Shown here: in pieces, positions 44,250 through 52,390 of the stretch | Layout of the letters: each line of letters begins with the position of its first letter | How positions within the stretch are numbered: the first letter of the stretch is position 1 | Assembly: GCF_051200875.1 (NCBI RefSeq) | Contig: NZ_CP195191.1 | Coordinates: 3,658,001-3,722,000 of the forward strand | DNA length: 64,000 nt | Direction: 5' to 3' | Source: Pseudotabrizicola sp051200875 | GTDB lineage: Bacteria > Pseudomonadota > Alphaproteobacteria > Rhodobacterales > Rhodobacteraceae | Position numbers and translations under genes: made by a program | Notes under the pieces: generated by a model | Seen by the model: the letters and a program-made list of their open reading frames with translations, nothing else | What the model was told of the DNA's origin: nothing | Databases searched by the model: none

Positions 44250-44828
44250 TTAGCTGCCGACGGCTTCTCGCCAGTGACGTCGGCAGAGGCTTTGATAGGT
44301 TTCGTTGCCGCCGATCACGACCTGTTCGCCGTCTTTCAGCGCCTTGCCATCTGGCCCTTTGCGGACGACCATCGTCGCCTTCTTTCCGCAATGACAGATC
44401 GTGCGGACCTCGCGCATTTCATCGGCCCATGCCAGCAGTGCGGCGGAACCGGGGAAAAGGTTGCCCTGAAAGTCCACCCTCAGGCCATAGCACATGATCG
44501 GCACGCCCAGATCATCCACAGCACAGGCCAGCTGCCAGACCTGTTCCTTGGTCAGGAATTGGGCTTCGTCGATAAAGACGCAAGCGACGGGGCCTTTGGC
44601 GAAACGCGCCTTCAGCTTTTCAAACATGTTTTCGTCTTTGGCAAAGGTATCGGCATCCTCTCCAATGCCGATGCGGCTGGCGATCCGTGCCTGACCTGCG
44701 CGGTTGTCGAACTGCGCGGTAATCAGATAGGTCATCATCCCGCCCTCGCGATAGTTGTGCGAGGCCTGCAGAAGCGCCGTCGATTTGCCGGCATTCATTG
44801 TGGAGAAGTTGAAGTAAAGCTTTGCCAT
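44250..44828 (-). CDS. tdk: Thymidine kinase (class II)
   Basis: A 192-residue kinase with P-loop STMNAGKSTALLQ (about 9-21), the DEAQF motif of the metal and base-activating Glu (VFIDEAQFL, about 82-90), and a zinc site with CHCGKKA (about 142-148) and CRRHW near the end. It salvages thymidine to dTMP and complements the nucleoside salvage operon. Confidence 0.95.
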   Translation of the reverse strand: MAKLYFNFSTMNAGKSTALLQASHNYREGGMMTYLITAQFDNRAGQARIASRIGIGEDADTFAKDENMFEKLKARFAKGPVACVFIDEAQFLTKEQVWQLACAVDDLGVPIMCYGLRVDFQGNLFPGSAALLAWADEMREVRTICHCGKKATMVVRKGPDGKALKDGEQVVIGGNETYQSLCRRHWREAVGS

Positions 44829-45194
44829 GCAGCGGGATTATCCAATGCCGCGCGGGCTGGCAAGTGAGCGGGTGGGGGCCGTTGATCCGGTGGTGGCCTG
44901 ACATGTGCCAGTCACGAAAACAGGGGAGGGGGCCGCAGCGGGCCGTCGAACCATTTACACAACCCGAACAGGGTCAAACAACTTACTTAGACGGGCCCGC
45001 CGCACGGCCTTGCGGCCGCCCTTTCGGACTGAAGCACGGCGGACCCCCACCCAGTCGGTGCTGGGGACACCGACCACTCACTAAAGTTCCGGTCGCCCGG
45101 AACGCCTTTATTCATGACAAAGCTTTTCCATCACATTAATGGGAAAAGATGTAAGGATTTCCCCGGGTCTGCGGGGGTGAAGGAGTCTCTGCCG
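44829..45194. other. GC-rich structured intergenic region between tdk and the CII-like gene
   Basis: About 360 bp without a convincing gene. Several strong hairpins follow each other on the plus strand: one around 45003-45016 (CGGCC/GGCCG), 45055-45075 (GTCGGTG/CACCGAC) and 45088-45105 (GTTCCGG/CCGGAAC), then a CTTTTCC/GGAAAAG pair near 45123-45151. The A-rich section 44950-44995 contains AACAACTTACTTAG. It could be a structured untranslated leader or a non-coding RNA; I cannot match it to SRP, 6S, tmRNA or RNase P. Confidence 0.45.
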
Positions 45195-45647
45195 ATGTCG
45201 ATGGCAACTTATCTGAAGAAACATACGGAAGCCTTGGTCAAAGACGTCGGGGTAGAGGCGGCGTGTAGCCTGACAGGCAAATCGAAAGCGACTTTGGGGC
45301 GCTATTATTCCGACGCGGATGAGCATGACGACCGTTTCATGCCGATCGACGTGGTGGCGCAGTTGGAAGCTGCGTCCAGCTTTCCGCATGTGACAGCGGC
45401 TTTGGCCGATCTGCGGGGCGTCACGCTGTCCTTGGACAGCGAGAAGCGCAATTCCGGATCAAAGGGGGTCAATCAGGACGTGGTGGCGCTGGCCCAGCGT
45501 TTTGCGATGTTGATGAGCGAGTATAACGCGGCCATCGCGGATGGCCGGATCAGCGTGAACGAGGCCAAGCGCATGTTGCGCGAGACCATCGCCATTCAGC
45601 ACGTCCTCATTGATATGAAGCTGAACCTCGAAGACGAGGTCAGCTAG
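45195..45647 (+). CDS. CII-like small regulator-type protein
   Basis: A 150-residue protein. The N-terminal segment (about 4-60) suggests a helix-turn-helix, LVKDVGVEAACSLTGKSKA, as in phage CII-type regulators. The C-terminal part is helical (MLMSEYNAAIADGRISVNEA). AAGGAG is 9 bases upstream of ATG 45195. No phage genes surround it. A structured leader precedes it. The DNA-binding role is inferred from resemblance only. Confidence 0.65.
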   Translation: MSMATYLKKHTEALVKDVGVEAACSLTGKSKATLGRYYSDADEHDDRFMPIDVVAQLEAASSFPHVTAALADLRGVTLSLDSEKRNSGSKGVNQDVVALAQRFAMLMSEYNAAIADGRISVNEAKRMLRETIAIQHVLIDMKLNLEDEVS

Positions 45648-45653
45648 TTTTTA

Positions 45654-47024
45654 TCAGCTCGGCTTCCGCGGGCCTTTGCGGCGCGGTGGCTGGCTGCCGG
45701 GACGTGGGCCCTGAGGCCGTGCCCCAGCCGGTTTGCCTTGGGGTTTTGCTTGGGGGCGTCCCTGCGGCTTGGCTGATGGTGCAGCCCCTTTCGGAGCGCC
45801 GGCTTTCGGCGCCCCCGGCGCGCGGCCCTGTCCCGGTTTCGGCCCGCGACCGCGGCCCTGTCCCGGCTTAGGACTCGCGGCGACGACTTCTGCGGCCCAA
45901 GGCGCGCCGCCGACAACGGGGACAGGCTTTTTCAAAACCTTTTCAATGGCTTGAAGCTCCCCCATCTCTGCAGGTGCGCAGAAGCTGATGCTAGAGCCGC
46001 TGGCGCCGGCACGGGCGGTGCGGCCGATACGGTGGACATAGTTTTCGGGAACATTCGGCATGTCGTAATTGTAGACATGGCGCACGGTCGGGATGTCGAT
46101 GCCACGGGCGGCAACATCGGTCGCCACCAGAACATCAATCTCACCGCCCTTGAAATCCGCCAGAATGCGGTCGCGTTGGTTTTGGCTGCGGTTGCCGTGA
46201 ATCGCCCCCACGCGGAAACCCCATCCTGCCAGAACTTTGTTAAGTTTGTCTGAACCGTGCTTTGTCCGACAGAAAACCAGCGCCTGCTCGCCCGGGTGCT
46301 TTTTCAGATAATCCTCCAACAGTCGTGCCTTGTCGCCATTGGGGATGAAATGCACGCCTTGGGTGATCTTTTCGGCAGGCTTGCCGGGGGGCGCGACCTG
46401 CACGCGAACGGGGTCACGCAAGTAGGTGTCGGCCACTTCCTCGATATCTTTCGGCATCGTGGCCGAGAACAGAAGAGTCTGGCGTTTCAAGGGGATATGC
46501 TTTGCAATCCGGCGCAGGGAATGGATGAAACCCATGTCCAGCATATGGTCGGCTTCGTCCAGAACCAGATAGCCGCATTTTTCCAAAGACACATCGCCGC
46601 GTTCGATCAGGTCGATCAGACGACCGGGGGTGGCGACGAGGACATCGGCGCCGCGTTTCAGCGCCTCGGACTGGCGGTTCAGCGATTGGCCGCCGACGAC
46701 CATCAGCACTTTCAGATGCGTGCCTTTGGTGAAAACTTCGAAGTTCTCTTTGATTTGCACGGATAATTCGCGGGTTGGTGCAAGGATCAGGGCGCGGATG
46801 TTGCGCGGACCGGGAGGGTTCGTCAGATCGAGCAGGCGGTGCAAAAGCGGCAGGCCGAAGGCGGCGGTCTTGCCGGTGCCGGTTTGCGCCAGACCCATCA
46901 GGTCACGCCCCTTCATGATCTGGGGAATCGACTGTTCCTGAATGGGGGTTGGTGCCTTGAGTTCCGTTTTCTCAAGGGCTTTCAATAGCTTGGGGCTAAG
47001 CCCCAGTTCGGCAAAAGTGGTCAT
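45654..47024 (-). CDS. rhlE: DEAD-box RNA helicase (RhlE-like)
   Basis: A 456-residue ATP-dependent RNA helicase. Motifs: Q-motif LKAPTPIQEQSIP, AQTGTGKT (about 46-53), PTRELSVQI, VLDEADHMLDMG (about 156-167), SAT (LFSATMP), and HRIGRTARAG. The C-terminal tail of about 75 residues (after about 380) is a low-complexity Gly/Pro/Lys/Arg/Ala region likely to bind RNA. ATG 47024 is used; an ATG four codons earlier is also possible. Confidence 0.9.
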   Translation of the reverse strand: MTTFAELGLSPKLLKALEKTELKAPTPIQEQSIPQIMKGRDLMGLAQTGTGKTAAFGLPLLHRLLDLTNPPGPRNIRALILAPTRELSVQIKENFEVFTKGTHLKVLMVVGGQSLNRQSEALKRGADVLVATPGRLIDLIERGDVSLEKCGYLVLDEADHMLDMGFIHSLRRIAKHIPLKRQTLLFSATMPKDIEEVADTYLRDPVRVQVAPPGKPAEKITQGVHFIPNGDKARLLEDYLKKHPGEQALVFCRTKHGSDKLNKVLAGWGFRVGAIHGNRSQNQRDRILADFKGGEIDVLVATDVAARGIDIPTVRHVYNYDMPNVPENYVHRIGRTARAGASGSSISFCAPAEMGELQAIEKVLKKPVPVVGGAPWAAEVVAASPKPGQGRGRGPKPGQGRAPGAPKAGAPKGAAPSAKPQGRPQAKPQGKPAGARPQGPRPGSQPPRRKGPRKPS

Positions 47025-47209
47025 GGTTTCATCCATACGAGAGAGACGGCAAACCCTCACCCACCGGGTTTTCCCGGTTGGCCGTGCGCGCCGTCGGCGC
47101 CCCTGCGTGATGGTGGGAACCTGTGTCCGGGGCTTTCAGTGCTCACGCGGCACGGCCTTCGGATCGGGTGCAGATGGGGGTTTTGGGCCGGAAAGTCAAG
47201 CGCCACCCT

Positions 47210-47242
47210 GCGTACACCCGCCGTACACCCCCCGTGCAGACG
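47210..47242. repeat. Three 11-bp direct repeats between rhlE and the BrnA-like gene (copy B)
   Basis: GCGTACACCCG, CCGTACACCCC and CCGTGCAGACG follow one another at 47210, 47221 and 47232. The set is nearly identical to that before lpd (10507-10539). It lies 59 bases before the BrnA-like ATG and about 185 bases upstream of rhlE. Confidence 0.75.
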
Positions 47243-47300
47243 CTGGATGCAGCGAATTTTAACGAAATTTGCGGAGTCTGGGCCAAAACTGGAGGCGAAG

Positions 47301-47771
47301 ATGGATCGCAAGATGACCGCCAAGGAGCGGGAAAATTTCTTTTACATGTCTGAGGCGATGCGGCGGCTGGAATGGGATCTGCACCACACGATCGAGGTGA
47401 CGAACCGCATTCCCGAGGCATGGCACGAGATTGCCCGCCGCCCGCATCCGCAACCGACGGAACGGGTGACGGTGCGGTTGGACCGCGATGTGCTGAAATT
47501 CTTTCGCAGCATGGGGGCGGGCTATGGGCCGCGCCTGAATGAGGTCTTGCGCAGCTATATGCATGCGCGGCTGGCGGGCGTGATCGGGGGCGCGGATACG
47601 GCCGAGATGTTCCGTCAGGCCAAGGATCACGAAGGCGAGCGCCCGGTCTGGGGCGAAACCGGGGCCGCGTTTGGCATGGGCGGGCCGACGCTGGACGACC
47701 AGACCCGCGACCGTCAGGCACGGATGCGGGAAATGATGCGGAAGTTCGGGCTGGAGGGGGAGCGGGAGTAG
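47301..47771 (+). CDS. BrnA antitoxin-like protein without a visible toxin partner
   Basis: A 156-residue protein whose central part RVTVRLDRDVLKFFRSMG...GYGPRLNEVLRSYM (about 55-95) resembles the ribbon-helix-helix of BrnA antitoxins. The protein is longer than typical BrnA (about 80-100 residues) and no BrnT toxin gene is adjacent. GGAGG is 5 bases before ATG 47301. It may be a repurposed DNA-binding regulator. Confidence 0.75.
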   Translation: MDRKMTAKERENFFYMSEAMRRLEWDLHHTIEVTNRIPEAWHEIARRPHPQPTERVTVRLDRDVLKFFRSMGAGYGPRLNEVLRSYMHARLAGVIGGADTAEMFRQAKDHEGERPVWGETGAAFGMGGPTLDDQTRDRQARMREMMRKFGLEGERE

Positions 47772-47835
47772 GGGGCAGGGGAGTGCTTGATTGTGGATGG
47801 AGGAAAAGGGGCGCAGTCTCCCGCGCCCCATTTAG

Positions 47836-48009
47836 TCACTTTTCTTTTCGAACACCTTTGAAGGGAGTTTTCGATGAAGTCTTAACATCCATGAAGCGAC
47901 CTGTTTCTGTGTTGCGCTTCACGTAGTGACCAGACGGAGTCTGAGTTTGCGACCTGCCTTTGACAGCGCCGTTACGTTTTCCGTCTCCAGTGGGTGGATT
48001 GGTAGCCAT
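47836..48009 (-). CDS. 57-residue basic conserved protein
   Basis: The reading begins MATNPPTGDGKRNGAVKGRS and continues with SGHYVKRNTETGRFMDVK, ending KGVRKEK. The pattern GDGxRNGAVKxRSQ...GxxxKRxTxTGRFMDVK is typical of a small, basic, uncharacterised bacterial protein. It starts 10 bases after the stop of the 70-residue gene on the same strand, so they form a pair. Confidence 0.75.
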   Translation of the reverse strand: MATNPPTGDGKRNGAVKGRSQTQTPSGHYVKRNTETGRFMDVKTSSKTPFKGVRKEK

Positions 48010-48019
48010 TCTTTACACC

Positions 48020-48232
48020 TTAGCTTGTATGACAAGGGTTGGAACAAAAGTAGCAGCCGTTGATCCGGCGCCACGTTGGGTAGCGACGTTTCGCCTCATC
48101 GATCGCCTGCGAGCAATATAAGAAATCGCCGAGGTATTCGCGATTTGCGGTGGGGAGGAAAATACAAGTGCTTGTATGCACTTCGTAATCCCCATTAGGT
48201 TGTTGGTTCTTATTCAAGTAATAATAAGCCAT
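48020..48232 (-). CDS. 70-residue Cys-containing small protein
   Basis: The protein begins MAYYYLNKNQQPNGDYEVHT and ends with RRINGCYFCSNPCHTS. Four Cys residues, of which a CxxC-x3-C cluster is C-terminal, could bind zinc. The pattern HxxxC...LP...YLG...C..A...A...NGCYxC is shared by small accessory proteins of unknown function. It is preceded by AAAGGAAAATGG and lies in an AT-richer island. Confidence 0.7.
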   Translation of the reverse strand: MAYYYLNKNQQPNGDYEVHTSTCIFLPTANREYLGDFLYCSQAIDEAKRRYPTWRRINGCYFCSNPCHTS

Positions 48233-48342
48233 TTCCCATTTTCCTTTCGTTGGGAAGCGTCTTGAAAATGGCCTGATTTTATGGGAAACTCTGTCTTGCT
48301 AGGGAGCAGAGCGCCTACAAGGCCAACTGTTTTTCGGGAGGG

Positions 48343-48368
48343 GCCAACCGATTAGGTTGGCTCTTTTC
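48343..48368 (+). terminator. Rho-independent terminator-like hairpin in the 48-kb island
   Basis: GCCAACC/GGTTGGC arms around a 5-nt loop followed by TCTTTTCG. No plus-strand gene clearly ends here; the BrnA-like gene ends at 47771. Confidence 0.65.
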
Positions 48369-48427
48369 GTTTTCGGGGTGCTCTGGTGAATTACCTCCGT
48401 TCGCAAGCAGGTGTATAAAGTTTGGCC

Positions 48428-48529
48428 GTGCGTCTTAGTGCACGCCATACTTATGGCACAACTATGCTTAAAGGGGAAGTATCCCGCTACAAATTTGCTG
48501 AGGCGCTAAATGTAGCTTATCAAGATTGA
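48428..48529 (+). CDS. Possible 33-codon ORF or gene remnant
   Basis: GTG-initiated reading that ends with LKGEVSRYKFAEALNVAYQD. The second half has protein-like composition, but there is no good ribosome site; it may be the remnant of a larger gene. Confidence 0.2.
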   Translation: MRLSARHTYGTTMLKGEVSRYKFAEALNVAYQD

Positions 48530-48822
48530 GCTTATACACCATCTGGGGTGTGACGCAACAACTTTCTTTTGATGTAACCCATTGATTTAATTGGATCGCT
48601 ACAAGATTTACTTTTTAGGTGTCCACATTGTTATGCACAATGTGTGACCTTGAGGACTGATTGGGCTGGGCCACGTTGATTGGCGTGGGTAATCAGGAAC
48701 CATCCGAATGTGTAGAAGAGGCACCAGAAAAAAGAATCGCCATTCTGCCGCGTAATCCGGTCAAAAGGCCCCGATCCGAACAGCAGTTGTGCGGCCCTCG
48801 TTACCTCGGGCTGTTCGGGGCT

Positions 48823-48866
48823 GAAAACGCTCCACTGGAGCGTTTTCGCGGGGCTAAGCGCCCCGC
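48823..48866 (-). terminator. Two hairpins downstream of carB
   Basis: First after the carB stop is GCGGGG/CCCCGC (48848-48853, 48861-48866); the next is a perfect 12-bp hairpin GAAAACGCTCCA/TGGAGCGTTTTC (48823-48847). The second ends in a TTTTC sequence on both strands and is the likely terminator. Confidence 0.75.
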
Positions 48867-48872
48867 TGCTCC

Positions 48873-51800
48873 TTAGCCTTGAAGAGTACGGACCCCATAC
48901 CCCTCACCCCGTGCCTTCATGGCCGAGACGGCGGCGATGGAGGCGGCGGCGGTGGTGAAGTAGGGGATCTTGTCCATCAGCGCGACGCGGCGGATGTCGC
49001 GGCTGTCATTGATCGACTGGGCGCCTTCGGTGGTGTTGAAGACCAGTGCGATTTCGCCGTTTTTCAGCGCGTCGACGATGTTCGGGCGGCCCTCATAGAC
49101 CTTGTTCACCAGCGTGGCCTTGGCCCCATTGGCGCCCAGCCAGTCGGCGGTGCCTTTGGTAGCGGTGATCTCAAACCCCATGGCGATCAGGTCGCGGGCG
49201 GCCGAGGCCATCGCCTCGGTCTTGTCCATGTCCTTGATCGAGATGAACACGCGGCCTTCGGTGGGCAGGTGTGTGCCTGCGCCCATCTGCGCCTTGAGGA
49301 AGGCGAGCGGGAAGGAGCGGTCCCAGCCCATGACCTCACCCGTTGAGCGCATTTCGGGGCCAAGCATCGGGTCGACGCCGGGGAAGCGGGCGAAGGGCAG
49401 CACGGCCTCTTTGACGCTGAACCACGGGGTGATCGGGTTGGCCAGCGTATTGGCATCGGCCAAGGGCAGAACCGAGTCCGGGCCCACGCCTGCGTCATAG
49501 GGCGCGCGTTGGGGGAAGTTCGACAAGGGTTCGCCCGCCATCAGCCGTGCGGCGATGGAGGCGATGGCGCTGTCGGTGGCCTTGGCCACGAAAGGCACAG
49601 TGCGCGAGGCGCGCGGGTTAACCTCGAGGACGTAGATCACGCCGTCTTTGATGGCGAATTGCACGTTCATCAGGCCGACGACATGCAGCGCCTTGGCCAT
49701 GATGACGGTCTGGCGCTTCAGTTCCTCGATGATCTCGGCGGAAAGCGAGTGTGGCGGCAGGCAGCAGGCAGAATCGCCCGAGTGCACGCCGGCCTCTTCG
49801 ATATGTTCCATGATGCCCGCAACATGGACGTTGTTGCCGTCGCAGAGCGCGTCGACGTCCACCTCGATGGCGCCGGCAAGGTAGCTGTCGAGAAGAACGG
49901 GGTTCTTGCCCGAGACCTGAACGGCGTCGCGGATGTAGCGTTCAAGCTGGGCGTCGTCGCGGATGATTTCCATGGCGCGGCCACCAAGGACGAAGGAGGG
50001 GCGGATGACCAGCGGATAGCCGACATCGGCGGCGACGGCGAAGGCCTCATCGCGGCTGCGCGCGGTGCCGTTGACGGGCTGTTTGAGGCCCAGATCGTTC
50101 AGAAGTTTCTGGAAGCGCTCGCGGTCTTCGGCAAGGTCGATGGCATCAGGCGTGGTGCCGAGGATCGGGATGCCTTCTTCGTGCAGAGCATTGGCCAGTT
50201 TCAGCGGGGTCTGGCCGCCGAACTGGACGATCACTCCGTGAAGCGTGCCGTTTTCCTGCTCGACGCGCAGGATTTCCAGCACATGTTCCAGGGTCAGCGG
50301 TTCGAAATAAAGGCGGTCCGAGGTGTCGTAGTCGGTCGACACGGTTTCGGGGTTGCAGTTGACCATGATGGTTTCATAGCCCTGCTCGGTCAGAGCAAAG
50401 CAGGCATGGCAGCAGCAATAGTCAAACTCGATGCCTTGGCCGATCCGGTTCGGGCCACCGCCAAGGATGACGACTTTCTTGGCGTTCGAGGGGCGGGCCT
50501 CACATTCCACATCGCCCATCGCGGGGGCCTCATAGGTGGAATACATATAGGGCGTTTGTGCCTCGAACTCGGCGGCGCAGGTGTCGATGCGCTTGAACAC
50601 GGCGGTGACGCCAAGGTTGCGGCGGGCGCGGCGGACATTGTCTTCGTCGCGGCCGGTCAGCTTGGCCAGACGGGCATCGGTGAAGCCCATCATCTTAAGC
50701 TTGCGCAGGTCTTCGGCATTGACGGGCAGGCCGTTCTTGCGGATTTGTGCTTCGGCATCAATGATTTCGCGGATGCGCGACAGGAACCATGGGTCGAAGG
50801 CGGTGATGGCCTGAATCTCATCGTTGGTGAAGCCTTCGCGCATGGCCTGGGCGATGACGCGCAGGCGGTCTGGCGTGGCGAGGCTGAGCGCCTTGGAGAT
50901 GGCGGCGCGATCGGGGGCGCCGGGGATGGCGATTTCGTCAAAGCCGGTCAGGCCGGTTTCCATGCTGGCCAGCGCCTTTTGCATGGATTCGTGGATGGTG
51001 CGGCCAATAGCCATTGCCTCGCCCACCGATTTCATGGCGGTGGTGAGGAAAGGTTCGGAGCCCGGGAATTTCTCGAAGGCAAAGCGCGGGATCTTGGTCA
51101 CGACATAGTCGATGGTCGGTTCGAAGCTGGCGGGCGTGACTTTGGTGATGTCGTTGTCGAGTTCGTCCAGCGTGTAGCCCACGGCCAGTTTCGCGGCGAT
51201 TTTGGCAATCGGGAAGCCGGTGGCCTTGGACGCCAGAGCCGAGGAGCGCGAGACGCGGGGGTTCATCTCGATCACGACCATGCGGCCGTCTTTCGGGTTG
51301 ATCGCCCATTGCACGTTCGAGCCGCCGGTTTCGACGCCGATTTCGCGCAGCACGGCAATCGAGCCGTTGCGCATGATCTGGTATTCTTTGTCGGTCAGGG
51401 TCAGGGCCGGGGCGACGGTGATCGAATCGCCGGTATGGACGCCCATCGGATCGACGTTTTCGATGGAGCAGACGATGATGGCGTTATCCGCTTTGTCGCG
51501 GACGACTTCCATTTCGTATTCTTTCCAGCCGAGCAGGCTTTCGTCGATCAGAACCTGTGCGACGGGGCTGGCATCAAGGCCGGAACGCACGATGGCCTCG
51601 TAGTCGTCGCGGTTATAGGCCACGCCGCCGCCGGTGCCGCCAAGGGTGAAGGCGGGGCGGATGATGGCGGGCAGGCCGACATAGTCGAGTGCCTCGATGG
51701 CCTCGCGCACGCCGGCGTTGATGTCATATTTGCCGTTGTCTTTTTTCGGGGCGGCGATGATCGTGGCCTTGGGGTTTTCAAGGCCGATGCGGTCCATCGC

Positions 51801-52202
51801 CTCGCGGAACAACTTGCGATCTTCTGCCATTTCGATGGCTTCGCGCTTAGCCCCGATCAGTTCCACATTGTACTTTTCCAACACACCCATGTCGGCAAGG
51901 GCCAGCGAGGTGTTCAGACCGGTTTGCCCGCCCATCGTTGGGAGCAGCGCGTCGGGACGTTCTTTTTCGATGATCTTGGCGACGACTTCCGGGGTGATCG
52001 GTTCGATATAGGTGGCGTCGGCCAGCTGCGGATCGGTCATGATCGTGGCCGGGTTCGAGTTCACCAGAATGACCCGGTAGCCCTCTTCGCGCAGGGCCTT
52101 ACAAGCCTGTGCGCCCGAGTAGTCGAATTCGCAGGCTTGGCCGATAACGATAGGCCCCGCTCCGATGATCATGATGGATTTGATATCGGTTCTTTTGGGC
52201 AT
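48873..52202 (-). CDS. carB: Carbamoyl-phosphate synthase, large subunit
   Basis: A 1109-residue enzyme making carbamoyl phosphate from glutamine-derived ammonia, bicarbonate and two ATP for arginine and pyrimidine synthesis. It has two homologous ATP-grasp halves: IMIIGAGPIVIGQACEFDYS (about 11-30) opens the first, VVILGGGPNRIGQGIEFDYC (about 580-600) the second. The C-terminal MGS-like allosteric domain is present. ATG 52202 follows the usual N-terminus MPKRTDIKS; a longer frame to 52316 is not credible. carA is not in the window. Confidence 0.96.
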   Translation of the reverse strand: MPKRTDIKSIMIIGAGPIVIGQACEFDYSGAQACKALREEGYRVILVNSNPATIMTDPQLADATYIEPITPEVVAKIIEKERPDALLPTMGGQTGLNTSLALADMGVLEKYNVELIGAKREAIEMAEDRKLFREAMDRIGLENPKATIIAAPKKDNGKYDINAGVREAIEALDYVGLPAIIRPAFTLGGTGGGVAYNRDDYEAIVRSGLDASPVAQVLIDESLLGWKEYEMEVVRDKADNAIIVCSIENVDPMGVHTGDSITVAPALTLTDKEYQIMRNGSIAVLREIGVETGGSNVQWAINPKDGRMVVIEMNPRVSRSSALASKATGFPIAKIAAKLAVGYTLDELDNDITKVTPASFEPTIDYVVTKIPRFAFEKFPGSEPFLTTAMKSVGEAMAIGRTIHESMQKALASMETGLTGFDEIAIPGAPDRAAISKALSLATPDRLRVIAQAMREGFTNDEIQAITAFDPWFLSRIREIIDAEAQIRKNGLPVNAEDLRKLKMMGFTDARLAKLTGRDEDNVRRARRNLGVTAVFKRIDTCAAEFEAQTPYMYSTYEAPAMGDVECEARPSNAKKVVILGGGPNRIGQGIEFDYCCCHACFALTEQGYETIMVNCNPETVSTDYDTSDRLYFEPLTLEHVLEILRVEQENGTLHGVIVQFGGQTPLKLANALHEEGIPILGTTPDAIDLAEDRERFQKLLNDLGLKQPVNGTARSRDEAFAVAADVGYPLVIRPSFVLGGRAMEIIRDDAQLERYIRDAVQVSGKNPVLLDSYLAGAIEVDVDALCDGNNVHVAGIMEHIEEAGVHSGDSACCLPPHSLSAEIIEELKRQTVIMAKALHVVGLMNVQFAIKDGVIYVLEVNPRASRTVPFVAKATDSAIASIAARLMAGEPLSNFPQRAPYDAGVGPDSVLPLADANTLANPITPWFSVKEAVLPFARFPGVDPMLGPEMRSTGEVMGWDRSFPLAFLKAQMGAGTHLPTEGRVFISIKDMDKTEAMASAARDLIAMGFEITATKGTADWLGANGAKATLVNKVYEGRPNIVDALKNGEIALVFNTTEGAQSINDSRDIRRVALMDKIPYFTTAAASIAAVSAMKARGEGYGVRTLQG

Positions 52203-52390
52203 GTTCGTCTCCGGCATGGCTGAACCCGCGCCTGTGTAGGGTGCGGGACATGGATTCGTCGCGTTCGCAAATTGACGGGGGTTTAAGGGCATCGGTCGGG
52301 CGGCGCAACCCTTCATGGAAGGGTCGGATGCGATCTGTTCGAGATGGGGGGGGCGTGCTAAGTCCGTTTTCAGGCAAGGGGGTGTGATCG

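Larger units (their letters stand above)
48233..48872. other. 640-bp AT-richer region without a convincing gene
   Basis: Contains a hairpin terminator (48343-48368), a possible 33-codon reading (48428-48529), a perfect palindrome CACATTGT-TATGC-ACAATGTG (48624-48644), and the carB terminator hairpins near 48823-48866. A 71-codon frame at 48661-48876 has no recognisable protein character. The base composition differs from the flanking genes. Confidence 0.6.

Noticed and set aside
44900..45110. SRP RNA, 6S RNA, tmRNA, RNase P RNA or hammerhead identity of the structured gap
   Set aside because: The conserved core sequences of these RNAs were looked for on both strands and not found.
48661..48876. 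71-codon plus-strand frame before carB
   Set aside because: No ribosome site, overlaps the carB terminator hairpins, and the sequence has no protein-like pattern.
49509..52223. Very long plus-strand open frame opposite carB (about 900 codons)
   Set aside because: It is the antisense shadow of a high-GC conserved gene; composition is Gly/His/Asp/Val repetitive without family motifs and it has no ribosome site.
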